A stretch of DNA of 64,000 nt. It comes from JBBDLF01 sp040879025. GTDB taxonomy: Bacteria; Pseudomonadota; Gammaproteobacteria; Pseudomonadales; Pseudohongiellaceae. Position numbers and translations under genes: made by a program. The first letter of the stretch is position 1, and each line of letters starts with the position of its first letter. Of this stretch, positions 1-9,480 are shown piece after piece. Below the pieces are notes generated by a model, which was not told where the DNA came from, did not search any database, and was given only the letters and a program-made list of their open reading frames with translations. The stretch lies in contig JBBDLF010000003.1 in assembly GCA_040879025.1 (NCBI GenBank), forward strand, positions 62,001 to 126,000, written 5' to 3'.

Positions 1-680
1 AGCGTCAGGAGGAACTGACCCAACTGCTGGAAAAAGTCCTTACCCTGCCGGCCGTTCTGGAGATGGAACCGGAAAGACGCCTGCGACGGCTGCACTATGA
101 TTGGCTGGAAGCCGGCGAACATACCCAGCGTACGGTGGCACAGTTGTCTCAGCAATTACGCCGCTTTCTGGATGATCAAGCCTGGCTGGAAAATAAACGC
201 ATAATGGAGATTCTGCACAGCATCGAGGCGCGGGCGCTTGCCGTGCGGGACACACCGCCCGCGGGGATCTTCTCCGCAATCGACGATACGGCGGTCACCG
301 TGGAACTTGCCTTTGAGCGTCCACTCCATACCCCGGCCATGAAACCCGCTATCGTGGATCAGGTGCTGGAGGCGGTGGATTCCGACCTCGACGACTCAGC
401 GCTTTACTCACAGGTTTTCGTGGATAAATCTCGCTTGAGCAGCCACATCAGTCGCATGCTGCAGGAGCGCAATCAGGTTACTTTGGGAGAACTGACCAAA
501 GAGCAACCTTTGCAGGAAGGACTGGCCGAGTTGGTGGCCTATCTGGAACTGGGAAGCGGGACATTTGACACGGTATTCGACGAGTCGCACCTTGACTCTG
601 TCTCTTGGAATGGCGCAGGCCTGAACCGGCAGCCAGTGCGAAAAACAGCGCGACTCCCGCGAGTGATATTTGTAAGATGA
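1..680 (+). CDS. jetA: Wadjet subunit JetA (DUF3375), 5' end cut by the window
   Basis: The reading frame is already open at base 3 and has no start in the window, so only about the last 225 residues are present. It is identified by position, as the first gene of a four-gene operon with JetB, JetC and JetD, and by its charged helical C-terminal character, as in DUF3375 proteins. In type I Wadjet, JetA is the kleisin-like subunit (MukF counterpart) that bridges the SMC dimer. Its TGA stop (678-680) overlaps the jetB ATG (677), which implies translational coupling. Function is inferred from family knowledge; assignment is strong because of the neighbours. Confidence 0.88.
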   Translation, partial: RQEELTQLLEKVLTLPAVLEMEPERRLRRLHYDWLEAGEHTQRTVAQLSQQLRRFLDDQAWLENKRIMEILHSIEARALAVRDTPPAGIFSAIDDTAVTVELAFERPLHTPAMKPAIVDQVLEAVDSDLDDSALYSQVFVDKSRLSSHISRMLQERNQVTLGELTKEQPLQEGLAELVAYLELGSGTFDTVFDESHLDSVSWNGAGLNRQPVRKTARLPRVIFVR

Positions 681-1318
681 TGCCAATCGACCAAACAGGT
701 GATCAAATCACCTCCGAATCCCCGCCCCAGTTATCAGAGCTGGTAACCCACCTGATGCGGGGCGTGCAGTATCGGGAAAATAACGGCGAGTACTGGACCT
801 CACTGCTGCGCTTGCAGCACCGCGTGCGTGACTATGTGGCGGTGCTGGGGCTTGACCTGGTGGTGGACGAGGCCGAAGGGTATGCCTTTCTCCGCAGCCA
901 CAACACCGAAGACGAAAACGATGGCGGCGACAGCATTCCACGCCTGGTGGCAAGACGTCCGCTGTCATTCAACGTGAGCCTGATACTGGCGCTGCTGCGC
1001 AAAAAGCTCGCTGAATTCGATGCCGGAGGCGGTGAAACCCGGCTGGTGTTGTCCCGGGACGAAGTTGCCGAATTGGTTAGGGTATTCCTTCCAGAAACCA
1101 GCAATGAGGTGCGACTGATCGATCAGATTGATACTCACTTGAAAAAGATTGTGGAATTGGGATTTCTGCGGCGCCTGAAAAGCACCACTGGGCAGAACGT
1201 GCCGACTTATGAGGTCTGCCGCATTCTGAAGGCCTTTGTCGACGCCCAGTGGCTGGCGGATTTCGACGACAAACTGGCAGCCTACGCCGCGCACTACCAG
1301 GACGCCCGCAATGAATGA
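677..1318 (+). CDS. jetB: Wadjet subunit JetB (DUF4194)
   Basis: A 213-residue protein of the DUF4194 family, the MukE/KITE-like subunit that binds the kleisin JetA in the Wadjet SMC complex. The start is set at 677 because the ATG overlaps the jetA stop in an ATGA arrangement; an upstream in-frame ATG at 605 would overlap jetA far more. Sequence features include two winged-helix-like stretches and an acidic middle (near NTEDENDGGD). The stop (1316-1318) overlaps the jetC start at 1311. No frameshift or missing segment is seen. Confidence 0.88.
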   Translation: MMPIDQTGDQITSESPPQLSELVTHLMRGVQYRENNGEYWTSLLRLQHRVRDYVAVLGLDLVVDEAEGYAFLRSHNTEDENDGGDSIPRLVARRPLSFNVSLILALLRKKLAEFDAGGGETRLVLSRDEVAELVRVFLPETSNEVRLIDQIDTHLKKIVELGFLRRLKSTTGQNVPTYEVCRILKAFVDAQWLADFDDKLAAYAAHYQDARNE

Positions 1319-4300
1319 ACCTCGCTCCCTGGGCCTGGACTTTGTGGCGGATGACACCCTGACGGGGTTTCGTCTGCAACGCCTGGAAGTGTTCAACTGG
1401 GGCACATTCGACGGAGAGGTTTGGGTATTCCGGCTCGATGGCAGGAACGCTCTGCTCACCGGCGACATTGGGTCGGGCAAGTCCACTTTAGTCGATGCAA
1501 TAACCACGCTACTGATCCCGGCAAACAAGATCGCCTACAACAAGGCGGCGGGCGCGGACAACAAGGAAAGAAGTCTCCGCTCCTATGTTCAGGGAGACTA
1601 CAAATCCGAGCGCCATGAAGTCACCGGTGCCGTGCGCTCCGTCAGTCTCCGCGACCGCAATGCGTTTTCTGTCATCCTGGGTGTGTTCTACAATGCCGGC
1701 TACGACCAGTTCATTACCCTGGCCCAGGTGTTCTGGACAAAAGACAAGCAGACCCAACCGGCAAGGTTCTATTGCGCAGCGGAGAAAGAGCTGAGCATCG
1801 CCGGCGATTTTTCCAGTTTTGGCGCCGACCTGAACCAGCTTCGCAGGCGTCTACGCAATCAGGATGTGCAAATAGAGGACAGCTTTCCCAAATACGGCGC
1901 CTGGTTCAGGCGCCGCTTCGGCATTGAGAACGAACAGGCAATGGAGCTGTTTCACCAGACAGTGTCCATGAAGTCCGTCGGCAACCTGACCGAGTTCGTA
2001 CGCACCCATATGCTCGAAGCCTTCAACGTAAAACCCAGACTTGAAGCACTCATCGGCCATTTCGATGATTTGAACAGGGCGCATGAGGCCGTACTCAAGG
2101 CCAAACGACAGGTGGAGCTGTTGTGTCCCTTGGTTGAGGATTGCGACAGACGACAGCAACTGGAAGAAGAAATTGCCGACCTGCGCGGGTGCCGCGAAGC
2201 GCTGCGACCCTACTTCGCCAGCTTGAAACTCGAGTTGCTGGATCGCCGCCTGGAGAATATTGCCGCGGAGCAAAAGCGGCTTCAGTTGAAAGAACAACAG
2301 GCGATAGAGTCGCGCGCTGCGAAGCGCAGAGACGTGGATTCACTCCGCGCCGCTGTGGCGGAGCACGGTGGTGACAGGGTGGAGCAGTTGTCAGCGCAAA
2401 TCGCCGAACAAGAGGCGGCGCTCACGCGGCGAAAGACCCGCTTCGAACGCTACACCCAACAGGTTTCCGCCATTGAGCATCTGCCAGTCCAGAATGAAAA
2501 GGATTTTCTGGCGCTTGAACAGAAGCTGGCTTCAATGCGCGAGGATCTGTCTACAAGGGAAGCTGATCTACAGAACAGCCTGAATGAACTGAACGTTGCG
2601 TTTCAGCAAAAGAATCAGGAACGAGCCAGTCTGGTGGAGGAAATCGACAGCCTCAAAAGTCGACGCAGCAACATAGGCAAGCAGCACATCGGCATACGCC
2701 AGGCGCTTTGCGAGGCCGTCGGCGTGAGCGAAGATGCCATGCCTTTTGCCGGCGAGCTGTTACAGGTGCGGGAAGATGAGCAGGAATGGGAGGGTGCCTC
2801 CGAACGGGTGCTCCACAACTTTGCGCTGTCATTGTTGATTCAGGACGAGGTTTACCCTGACGTTGCCGCCTGGGTGGACCGTACCAACCTGCGCGGCCGC
2901 CTGGTGTACTTCCGAGTGCGTACCACAAAATCGGGCGATCTACCGCTGTTGCATCCTGAGTCGCTGGTACGCAAGCTGGCGATCAAGCCCGACTCCGAAT
3001 TTTATCCATGGCTCGAGCGGGAAGTGGCGCACCGCTTTGATTATGCCTGCTGCGCAAACCAGGAGCAGTTCCGGCGGGAGACCAAGGCGCTGACGCAGGC
3101 CGGGCAAATCAAGGCCCGTGGAGAACGCCACGAGAAAGATGATCGCCGCCGACTGGATGACCGCAGCCTGTATGTGCTGGGCTGGACCAATACCGGAAAG
3201 ATCGCCGCCCTGCAAAACATCGTCACAGGGCTTGAAAGGGAACTGGCCGACACGGGCGGCCGCATAAGCCAACTGCAACAGCAACTCACCGGTATTGGCG
3301 AGAACAAGCAGGCGCTGGCGAAGCTTGAAGAATTTGATGACTACACAGAGCTCGACTGGCAATCCTGTGTATCCTCCATAGAACGGATGAAAGAAGAAAA
3401 AATCCGCCTGGAGTCAAGCAACGACCAATTACGGGAGTTGAACGCGCAATTGGCTTCCGCACAAAGTGAGCTTGAGCGAGTGGAATTATCGCTTTCTGGT
3501 CTGCAACGCGATGCGGGTAAGTTGGAGGAAAAGCACGAGTCCGCCGGAGCACTACGAGCTGAAACGGTTCCAAAGCGGGCCGACCCGCCATTGCGTCAGG
3601 AACTGATCGACACGCTGGAGGCGCTTCGAAACCAGGAACTCAGCACTCAGCAGCTCTCCGTGGAATCCTGCGACAACCGTGAAAGCGAACTCAGAGATCA
3701 TCTGCAGGGCAGATTGGACGCTGAGGTGAAACGTATGGATCGCCTGACGCAGAACATTGTCAGCGCCATGACGTCGTTCAAGAATCAATACACGCAGGAC
3801 ACCAGCGAATTCGACAACAGGCTTGAGGCGGCGTATGAGTACCGGGCTTTGCTGGACCGATTGAATTCTGATGACCTGCCCCGCTTCGAGGCCCGATTCA
3901 AAGAGCTGCTGAACCAGAATACCATCGTGGAAATCGCGAATTTCAGTGCGCAACTGGCCAAGGAACGGGAGGAAATCAAGGAGCGGATAGACTTCATCAA
4001 TGAATCATTGATACAGATTGACTACAACAGCGGGCGTTATATCCGCCTGGAATTGCAACCCACTCCCGACGCGGATATTCGCGACTTTCAATCCGAGCTT
4101 CGGGCCTGCACCGACGATTCCATCAGCGGCTCCCAGGACGATCAGTATTCCGAAGCCAAGTTTCTGCAGGTGAAGGCTATCATCGACCGTTTTCGGGGCC
4201 GGGAGGGCCTGTCTGACCTGGACCGCCGCTGGACCGAGAAGGTCACTGATGTACGTAACTGGTTTCTGTTCGCCGCCAGCGAACGCTGGCGTGAAGACGA

Positions 4301-4679
4301 TTCAGAACACGAGCATTACGCGGGCTCAGGCGGCAAGTCGGGCGGTCAAAAGGAGAAGCTGGCCTACACCGTTCTGGCAGCCAGCCTGGCGTATCAGTTT
4401 GGCCTGGAGTGGGATACCGTCAGGTCGCGCACATTCCGGTTCGTGGTTATCGATGAAGCCTTTGGGCGCGGCTCGGATGAATCCACTCAATATGGACTGA
4501 CATTATTCGCCAAACTCAATCTTCAATTGTTGATCGTTACTCCCCTGCAAAAAATTCATGTCATCGAATCCTACGTCTCCAATGTGGGTTTTATACAAAA
4601 TAAAAACGGCCAACGATCAATGCTGCGCAACCTCACGATTGAAGAATATCGTGAACAGAAATCGCAAAAATTGGCATGA
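1311..4679 (+). CDS. jetC: Wadjet SMC-like ATPase JetC
   Basis: An 1122-residue SMC/MukB-like ATPase, the motor of the Wadjet complex, which loads on DNA and extrudes loops until it recognises small circular molecules. Walker A is GDIGSGKST at residues 51-59. Long coiled coils rich in Glu, Gln and Arg run from about 290 to 950 with a hinge-like globular stretch near 450-640. The ABC signature SGGKSGGQK is at 1006-1014 and Walker B VVIDEAFG at 1045-1052 with D1048 and E1049. The start at 1311 overlaps the jetB stop; an ATG 75 bases upstream would lie inside jetB. All ATPase motifs look intact, so the motor is probably active. Confidence 0.93.
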   Translation: MNEPRSLGLDFVADDTLTGFRLQRLEVFNWGTFDGEVWVFRLDGRNALLTGDIGSGKSTLVDAITTLLIPANKIAYNKAAGADNKERSLRSYVQGDYKSERHEVTGAVRSVSLRDRNAFSVILGVFYNAGYDQFITLAQVFWTKDKQTQPARFYCAAEKELSIAGDFSSFGADLNQLRRRLRNQDVQIEDSFPKYGAWFRRRFGIENEQAMELFHQTVSMKSVGNLTEFVRTHMLEAFNVKPRLEALIGHFDDLNRAHEAVLKAKRQVELLCPLVEDCDRRQQLEEEIADLRGCREALRPYFASLKLELLDRRLENIAAEQKRLQLKEQQAIESRAAKRRDVDSLRAAVAEHGGDRVEQLSAQIAEQEAALTRRKTRFERYTQQVSAIEHLPVQNEKDFLALEQKLASMREDLSTREADLQNSLNELNVAFQQKNQERASLVEEIDSLKSRRSNIGKQHIGIRQALCEAVGVSEDAMPFAGELLQVREDEQEWEGASERVLHNFALSLLIQDEVYPDVAAWVDRTNLRGRLVYFRVRTTKSGDLPLLHPESLVRKLAIKPDSEFYPWLEREVAHRFDYACCANQEQFRRETKALTQAGQIKARGERHEKDDRRRLDDRSLYVLGWTNTGKIAALQNIVTGLERELADTGGRISQLQQQLTGIGENKQALAKLEEFDDYTELDWQSCVSSIERMKEEKIRLESSNDQLRELNAQLASAQSELERVELSLSGLQRDAGKLEEKHESAGALRAETVPKRADPPLRQELIDTLEALRNQELSTQQLSVESCDNRESELRDHLQGRLDAEVKRMDRLTQNIVSAMTSFKNQYTQDTSEFDNRLEAAYEYRALLDRLNSDDLPRFEARFKELLNQNTIVEIANFSAQLAKEREEIKERIDFINESLIQIDYNSGRYIRLELQPTPDADIRDFQSELRACTDDSISGSQDDQYSEAKFLQVKAIIDRFRGREGLSDLDRRWTEKVTDVRNWFLFAASERWREDDSEHEHYAGSGGKSGGQKEKLAYTVLAASLAYQFGLEWDTVRSRTFRFVVIDEAFGRGSDESTQYGLTLFAKLNLQLLIVTPLQKIHVIESYVSNVGFIQNKNGQRSMLRNLTIEEYREQKSQKLA

Positions 4680-5854
4680 AATGGACCCGGCCGGAAGATC
4701 TGCGCCAACAGGTTCAGCGATTATGGGATCGAGGCGAATTGCTCCGCTATCACACAAGCGGAGAGCCCGCTTTCCCTCTGCGTCTGACGCTGAAAAGACC
4801 AGCTTCGACAGAGATAGCCGACCACTTCGGAGATGTCCGGGAATGGATTGCGACTTTGCAGAAACTGAGCGACCTCAGATTGGAAATGCGAGGAGTGCGG
4901 CACCGGATTCTCGGGCAAAATACCTTGCCGGATTCAATCTGGATCGACAGTCATAGCCAGGCTGTTTCATTCATCAGCAAGTCAAGAGAATCCCTCCGCT
5001 TCCAGAAACTGGTCGATGCAACCAGACAGCAGGACCCGGCCCTTGTCGACTGGTTGACCCGGTATCCGTTGAAGGCGCTGGCTCTTGCCGACAAATGGGA
5101 CAAACTGCTTCTCGTCGTTTCCTGGATCAAGGCACATCCCCGCCCCGGCATCTATCTCAGACAAGTGGATATCCCGGGAATAGACAGCAAGTTCATCGAA
5201 TCCCACCGCGGCGTGCTTTCGGAACTGCTGGACATTGTCCTGCCGAGCCAGTCCATTGATCCGATTTTTACGGGCATCGGCAGCTTCAGTGCCCGCTACG
5301 GATTCAAGCGGAAGCCTTCGCATATCCGCTTTCGTATGCTGGATAGTCGGCACTCCATTTTGGGCGGAACGAGGGAAGATGTCTGGCTGGATATCGATAA
5401 TTTTTTAGCCCTTGAGCCAGACATCAGGCGCTTCTTTATTACCGAGAACGAAATCAATTTTCTGTCATTTCCTCAACATCCGGACAGCACCATCCTGTTT
5501 GGAGCGGGTTACGGTTGGGAATCGCTTGCCAGGGCACAATGGCTCCAGAACTGTGAAATCTTCTATTGGGGGGATATAGATACGCACGGCTTTGCCATTC
5601 TTGATGGCTTGAGAAAACATTTCCCCCATACCCAGTCTCTGCTGATGGACAAAGCAACCCTGCTGGCCCACAGGGCCCTTTGGGGGGTTGAACCCTCTCA
5701 GACTACCCGGGACCTGATCCGGCTGACGCAAACCGAGAGTGACTTGTATGACGAGCTTCGAACCAACACCCTACAAGACAGTATACGGTTGGAACAGGAA
5801 CTGGTGGGTTTCGACTGGGTTGAAGACGCGGTCGCCGCGCTTGCCCGCCAGTAG
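4676..5854 (+). CDS. jetD: Wadjet nuclease subunit JetD (TOPRIM, DUF3322/DUF2220)
   Basis: A 392-residue protein with an N-terminal DUF3322-type arm and a C-terminal DUF2220/TOPRIM nuclease domain. In known Wadjet systems JetD cuts the plasmid once JetABC has stalled on a small circle. The TOPRIM residues are visible: ITENE with E257/E259, and WGDIDTHG with D300 and D302. The ATG at 4676 overlaps the jetC stop (4677-4679), so all four genes are translationally linked. The gene ends directly against a decayed IS200-type element, whose residual frame runs antisense into the jetD 3' end. The jetD frame itself is complete. Confidence 0.92.
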   Translation: MKWTRPEDLRQQVQRLWDRGELLRYHTSGEPAFPLRLTLKRPASTEIADHFGDVREWIATLQKLSDLRLEMRGVRHRILGQNTLPDSIWIDSHSQAVSFISKSRESLRFQKLVDATRQQDPALVDWLTRYPLKALALADKWDKLLLVVSWIKAHPRPGIYLRQVDIPGIDSKFIESHRGVLSELLDIVLPSQSIDPIFTGIGSFSARYGFKRKPSHIRFRMLDSRHSILGGTREDVWLDIDNFLALEPDIRRFFITENEINFLSFPQHPDSTILFGAGYGWESLARAQWLQNCEIFYWGDIDTHGFAILDGLRKHFPHTQSLLMDKATLLAHRALWGVEPSQTTRDLIRLTQTESDLYDELRTNTLQDSIRLEQELVGFDWVEDAVAALARQ

Positions 5855-5859
5855 TCGCT

Positions 5860-6272
5860 CCCCATGTCTTTCCCCACAGAGTGTTTCTTGATGCCGGATG
5901 TAGTTTCTGATTACTTCTTCGTCTCGACCTACGGTCGAGGCAAAGTAGCCTCTCGCCCAAAAGTGTTCCCCCACATAGTTTTTCGACTTCCCCGAAAACT
6001 GGCGCGCTATGTGAATCGCACTTTTCCCCTTAATATAACCAACCACCTGCGCGACCGCGTACTTCGGTGGAACGATATCATCAAGTGTACGTGATTCCCA
6101 TCAAATGCCCTTCTTCTATCAGGCTCTCTTTTTGTCGGGCCAGGCGGTGGAAAACTTCCCCCAATTCCTGTCGTATCCGGCCAAATAAGGCTTTCCGGCG
6201 ATACTTTGGAATGAAAACTATGTGGTACTTACACTCCCAGCGGGTGTGATTTAAACTGCTCACTTGTCTCAT
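5860..6272 (-). pseudogene. Frameshifted IS200/IS605-type Y1 transposase (TnpA)
   Basis: On the minus strand an ATG at 6272, behind a good Shine-Dalgarno (GGAG), opens a TnpA of the MRQ...SLNHTRWECKYHIVF type. Two one-base losses disrupt it: one after the GHLM codons near 6090, the other just before PPKYAV near 6060. Between them the third frame still encodes NHVH, the HUH metal-binding motif. The rest (GYIKGKSAIHIAR to GRDEEVIRNYIRHQ) follows in a second frame and then runs into jetD antisense. Family knowledge: a single-strand transposase of about 140-150 residues. This copy should not make an active enzyme. No TnpB/IscB partner is present. Confidence 0.85.
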
Positions 6273-6351
6273 GGTTTCTCCTTTGCGTGTAGCTTGGCGG
6301 CTCACGCATCGGAGTTACTATGAGACTTCTGGATCTGTCAAACTAAGCGTG

Positions 6352-6385
6352 CCTCCCCAGCAGAGCTGGGGGGTCTCCCGTTTTT
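6352..6385. terminator. GC-rich hairpin followed by a T run near the IS200 remnant
   Basis: A perfect seven-base stem, CCCCAGC (6355-6361) and GCTGGGG (6365-6371), closes an AGA loop and is followed by TCTCCCG and five Ts at 6381-6385. It can act as a plus-strand rho-independent terminator. Because it lies at the 5' side of the IS200 transposase, it may instead be the subterminal hairpin that such transposases recognise. The sequence alone cannot separate the two roles. Confidence 0.5.
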
Positions 6386-6503
6386 ACTAGCTCATCTCGA
6401 AACTGGTTGGTCATTTCACTTCTCGGCCAAGCCCGGATAGAGAAAGGCTGGCTCAACGCTTGGAACAGTTTCTACACGATATAATTGAGGAGAAGTCGTC
6501 GCT

Positions 6504-7013
6504 ATGGAACTCGATTTCTGGATCATTGTACTTGCGCTGGCAGGCTTGTTAGTAGTAATTGCTACCTACCTAAGCCCGAGTACTGCCGTCTCTGCGTATA
6601 GGTTAAATCCATCGCTTTTATCTCCAGCGGAAAGATCATTTTTTGGCGTCCTCTCACAGGCTGCGGGAGATTCAGTTTTGATTTTCGCCAAGGTTCGGGT
6701 GGCCGATGTTATCAAGCCTCAAAGCCGCCAGAATAAAAGTAATTGGCAACGAGCGTTCAACAAGATTTCGAGCAAGCACTTCGATTTTGTTTTATGCCAC
6801 AGGAATGATCTCTCCATTTACTGTGTCGTCGAATTGAATGATAAATCTCACCGCGCGCAATCGAGAAAAACTCGGGACCGCTTTCTCGCGGGAGCCTGCG
6901 AATCCGCAGGACTACAGCTTTTGCAAGTTGAGGCCAAAAAGTCATACCGGATCTCGGAGCTGAGAGAACTCCTTTGCTTACCCTCCAATAAGCACCGTAA
7001 CGCTTCCCGGTAA
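6504..7013 (+). CDS. DUF2726 membrane-anchored nuclease-fold protein
   Basis: A 169-residue protein with one N-terminal transmembrane helix (about residues 6-24, FWIIVLALAGLLVVIATYL) and a cytoplasmic DUF2726 domain. That family is related to restriction-endonuclease-like folds: note FDFVLC, then VVELNDKSH and later LQLLQVEAKKSY, which fit the strand-borne acidic and Lys positions of the fold. Whether it cuts DNA is not established for the family. The start at 6504 has an upstream GAGGAGAAG sequence. It lies just after Wadjet and an IS remnant, so a defence or mobile-element link is possible but unproven. Confidence 0.7.
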   Translation: MELDFWIIVLALAGLLVVIATYLSPSTAVSAYRLNPSLLSPAERSFFGVLSQAAGDSVLIFAKVRVADVIKPQSRQNKSNWQRAFNKISSKHFDFVLCHRNDLSIYCVVELNDKSHRAQSRKTRDRFLAGACESAGLQLLQVEAKKSYRISELRELLCLPSNKHRNASR

Positions 7014-7050
7014 CAAACATTCGGAATACGCGCGAAGTAAGCCGGTCGGC

Positions 7051-9480
7051 CTATTCGTAACGAAGTACCGATACAGGATTCTGCGTGGCGGTTTTCCAGG
7101 CCTGCAGAGCTATAGTGACAAAGGCGATGGCCAGGCAGAAGCCGGATGCCAGCACGAACACCAGGTAATCGATGTCAGCCCTGTAGGCGAAACTCTCCAG
7201 CCAGCGATTGATGAGCAGATAGGAAAAGAGCCATGATAGCACCGAGGCCGAGAGTACGACGACACAGACGTTTTTGAACAACAGCATGAGCAGCTGCCCG
7301 GGCGTCGCGCCAAGCACTTTGCGTATGCCCAGTTCGTGGCCGCGCTGTTCGGTGTTATAAGCCGACAACCCGAACAGTCCCATGCAGGAAATCATGACAA
7401 ACAGACCGGCGAACCAGGCCAGCAGACGCATCTGTTTGTTGTCGTCCACGTACAGTTGATTCAGGTTGTCGCCCAGCAGGCGATAGGCAAAGGGGTGGGC
7501 TGGATCAAATTCATTCCAGCGCGTACGGATGAAGTCCAGCGTATCGGACAGACTGCCACCGCCCAGGGATATAGTGAGCGCACGGCTGACCAGGCGCCGG
7601 CGCTCCGGAGACAGCAGATCGAAATACGGGAGATCCAGACGCATTTCCAACGGCCCGATGGCTTCGTGCAGATCATGGAAGTGAAAGTCCCGTACCACGC
7701 CAATGACTTCGCGGCTGGCGACGCGTTTACCCAGGGGCTGCTCCCAGCCCATCTGCCGCGCCAGGGTTTCATTGACCAGCGTGTTCATGCGCTCGATTTC
7801 GTACTCGGCGCCGGCGTCATAGCCGCGGCCCGCGATCAGTTCGATCCCGAGCGTGTCAAGGTACTGTGAATCGGCAATGATGCGATTGAACTGCTGCAGT
7901 TGCATCATCCCTTCATTGTCTTCGATCTGCATTTCCGCGATGTCGAGCGGATCTCCCGGCAGGCGCTGACTGATGGTCGCGTTCAAAATGTTGGGATGCT
8001 GTTTCAGCGTATTGATGAATGCAGGCAGTTGATCGATGATGTCAGCGGCGAAAACCCGCATGGTGACCCTGTTGTCGGATTCAAAACCCAGCGGCTTGTT
8101 GCGGACGAAGTCCATCTGCAGATACATCAGCAGCGCAATGGAGATTACCGCCACCGTGATCATGAATTGCGCAAAAACCAAACCCTGGCGGATCAGGACG
8201 GCGCGGCGGCCGGTCTTGCGCGTGGTGTTCAAGATGGCCAACGGGCTGAATCCCGAAAGATAGAATGCCGGGTACAGACCTGCGAAAACGGTCACCAGCA
8301 GGGCCAGACCCGACATCGCCAGCAGAAACCACGGCGCCACGATCATTCCAGCTTCCAGATCCGCGCCCAGCAGGTTTGTGAAGGTGGTCTGCCGCAACAG
8401 CAGATCAGCCAGTACCAAACCCAAGGCGAACGACGCAACCGTGACACAGAATGACTCTCCCAGAAACTGCCTGATGAGTTGCCCGCGGCCGGCCCCAATC
8501 ACCTTGCGCATCCCGACTTCCTTGGCGCGGCCCAGGGCACGCGCGGTGGCCAGATTGACATAGTTGATGCAAGCTACCAGCAAAACGAACAGGGCTATGG
8601 AGATAAACGCCAGCACATACCCACTGCTTGCCCGCGGCTGGTCCTGTTCAGTGATGGAATCAAGGTGAATGTCGGTCAGGGGCTCGAGGTAGTAACTCAG
8701 GCGTATACCCATGGTCCCGAACTGGGGTTCCAATTGCGTTTCCCAGAGCGTTTCCGATACCTGGTCGAAGTCCGCCGTATCATACCTGGCGGGTAACTTG
8801 ATGTAGGTGTAGTCCGAGGTAGCGAACATCATTTCCGCCAGCAAGCGCCTGTCCCCGGCCGGGGAATCGGGTTCCGTCGGGTTTCGATACAGGAGAACAT
8901 CGTATTTGAGATGGGTAGTGGCAGGCTGATCGGCAAATACCAGAGTTATGGTCTGGTCCATGCCTTCGTGTTCGACCACCCTACCCACCGCGTCCGCGGC
9001 GCCAAAGTGATGCCTGGCGAAGGACTCACTGACGGCGATGGATCCGGGTTCAGCCAGGGCGGCATCCGGATTGCCGAACAGAACCCGATGACTGAACATG
9101 GAAAAAACCGTGGGGTCCACGGTGTACACCCTGTCCCAATACGCAGATTGGCTAGCCGATTCAAACAGGCTGCCTCGAGCGCGGGTGAAGCGCACCACCT
9201 CGCGCACCTGCGGCATCTGCCGAGACAGGAAACTGCCAATCAAGGGTGATATGGGGGCAACGTGACTGCTCACCCCATTGACATTCCGCTCGCCGGCCAC
9301 GCGATAGATATTTTCTGCGTCCGCGAAATGCCGGTCATAGCTCAAAACAGTCGCCAGGTACAGTGCCATGCTGACGCAGCAGGCAAAGCCGAGTGACAGG
9401 CCGGCGATGTTGATCCCGGCGTAGACCTTTTCCCGGTACAGCTGGCGCAGAGAGGTTGCGAGAACGCTTCGAATCAACAT
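7051..9480 (-). CDS. FtsX/MacB-type ABC transporter permease
   Basis: An 809-residue permease with the double architecture of the MacB_PCD/FtsX family. There is an N-terminal helix (about 20-42) and periplasmic domain, then three helices from about 285 to 415 that carry EVGMRKVIGAGRGQL. A second periplasmic domain follows, with a repeat of the pattern near the C-terminus (ELGIRKVLGATPGQL). Such proteins work with a LolD/MacB-type ATPase in mechanotransmission or export of peptides, lipoproteins or drugs. No ATPase gene is adjacent, so the partner must be elsewhere. The ATG at 9480 has a clear upstream AGGAGC. It is similar in layout to the permease at 22582-25053 but not a recent copy. Confidence 0.85.
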   Translation of the reverse strand: MLIRSVLATSLRQLYREKVYAGINIAGLSLGFACCVSMALYLATVLSYDRHFADAENIYRVAGERNVNGVSSHVAPISPLIGSFLSRQMPQVREVVRFTRARGSLFESASQSAYWDRVYTVDPTVFSMFSHRVLFGNPDAALAEPGSIAVSESFARHHFGAADAVGRVVEHEGMDQTITLVFADQPATTHLKYDVLLYRNPTEPDSPAGDRRLLAEMMFATSDYTYIKLPARYDTADFDQVSETLWETQLEPQFGTMGIRLSYYLEPLTDIHLDSITEQDQPRASSGYVLAFISIALFVLLVACINYVNLATARALGRAKEVGMRKVIGAGRGQLIRQFLGESFCVTVASFALGLVLADLLLRQTTFTNLLGADLEAGMIVAPWFLLAMSGLALLVTVFAGLYPAFYLSGFSPLAILNTTRKTGRRAVLIRQGLVFAQFMITVAVISIALLMYLQMDFVRNKPLGFESDNRVTMRVFAADIIDQLPAFINTLKQHPNILNATISQRLPGDPLDIAEMQIEDNEGMMQLQQFNRIIADSQYLDTLGIELIAGRGYDAGAEYEIERMNTLVNETLARQMGWEQPLGKRVASREVIGVVRDFHFHDLHEAIGPLEMRLDLPYFDLLSPERRRLVSRALTISLGGGSLSDTLDFIRTRWNEFDPAHPFAYRLLGDNLNQLYVDDNKQMRLLAWFAGLFVMISCMGLFGLSAYNTEQRGHELGIRKVLGATPGQLLMLLFKNVCVVVLSASVLSWLFSYLLINRWLESFAYRADIDYLVFVLASGFCLAIAFVTIALQAWKTATQNPVSVLRYE

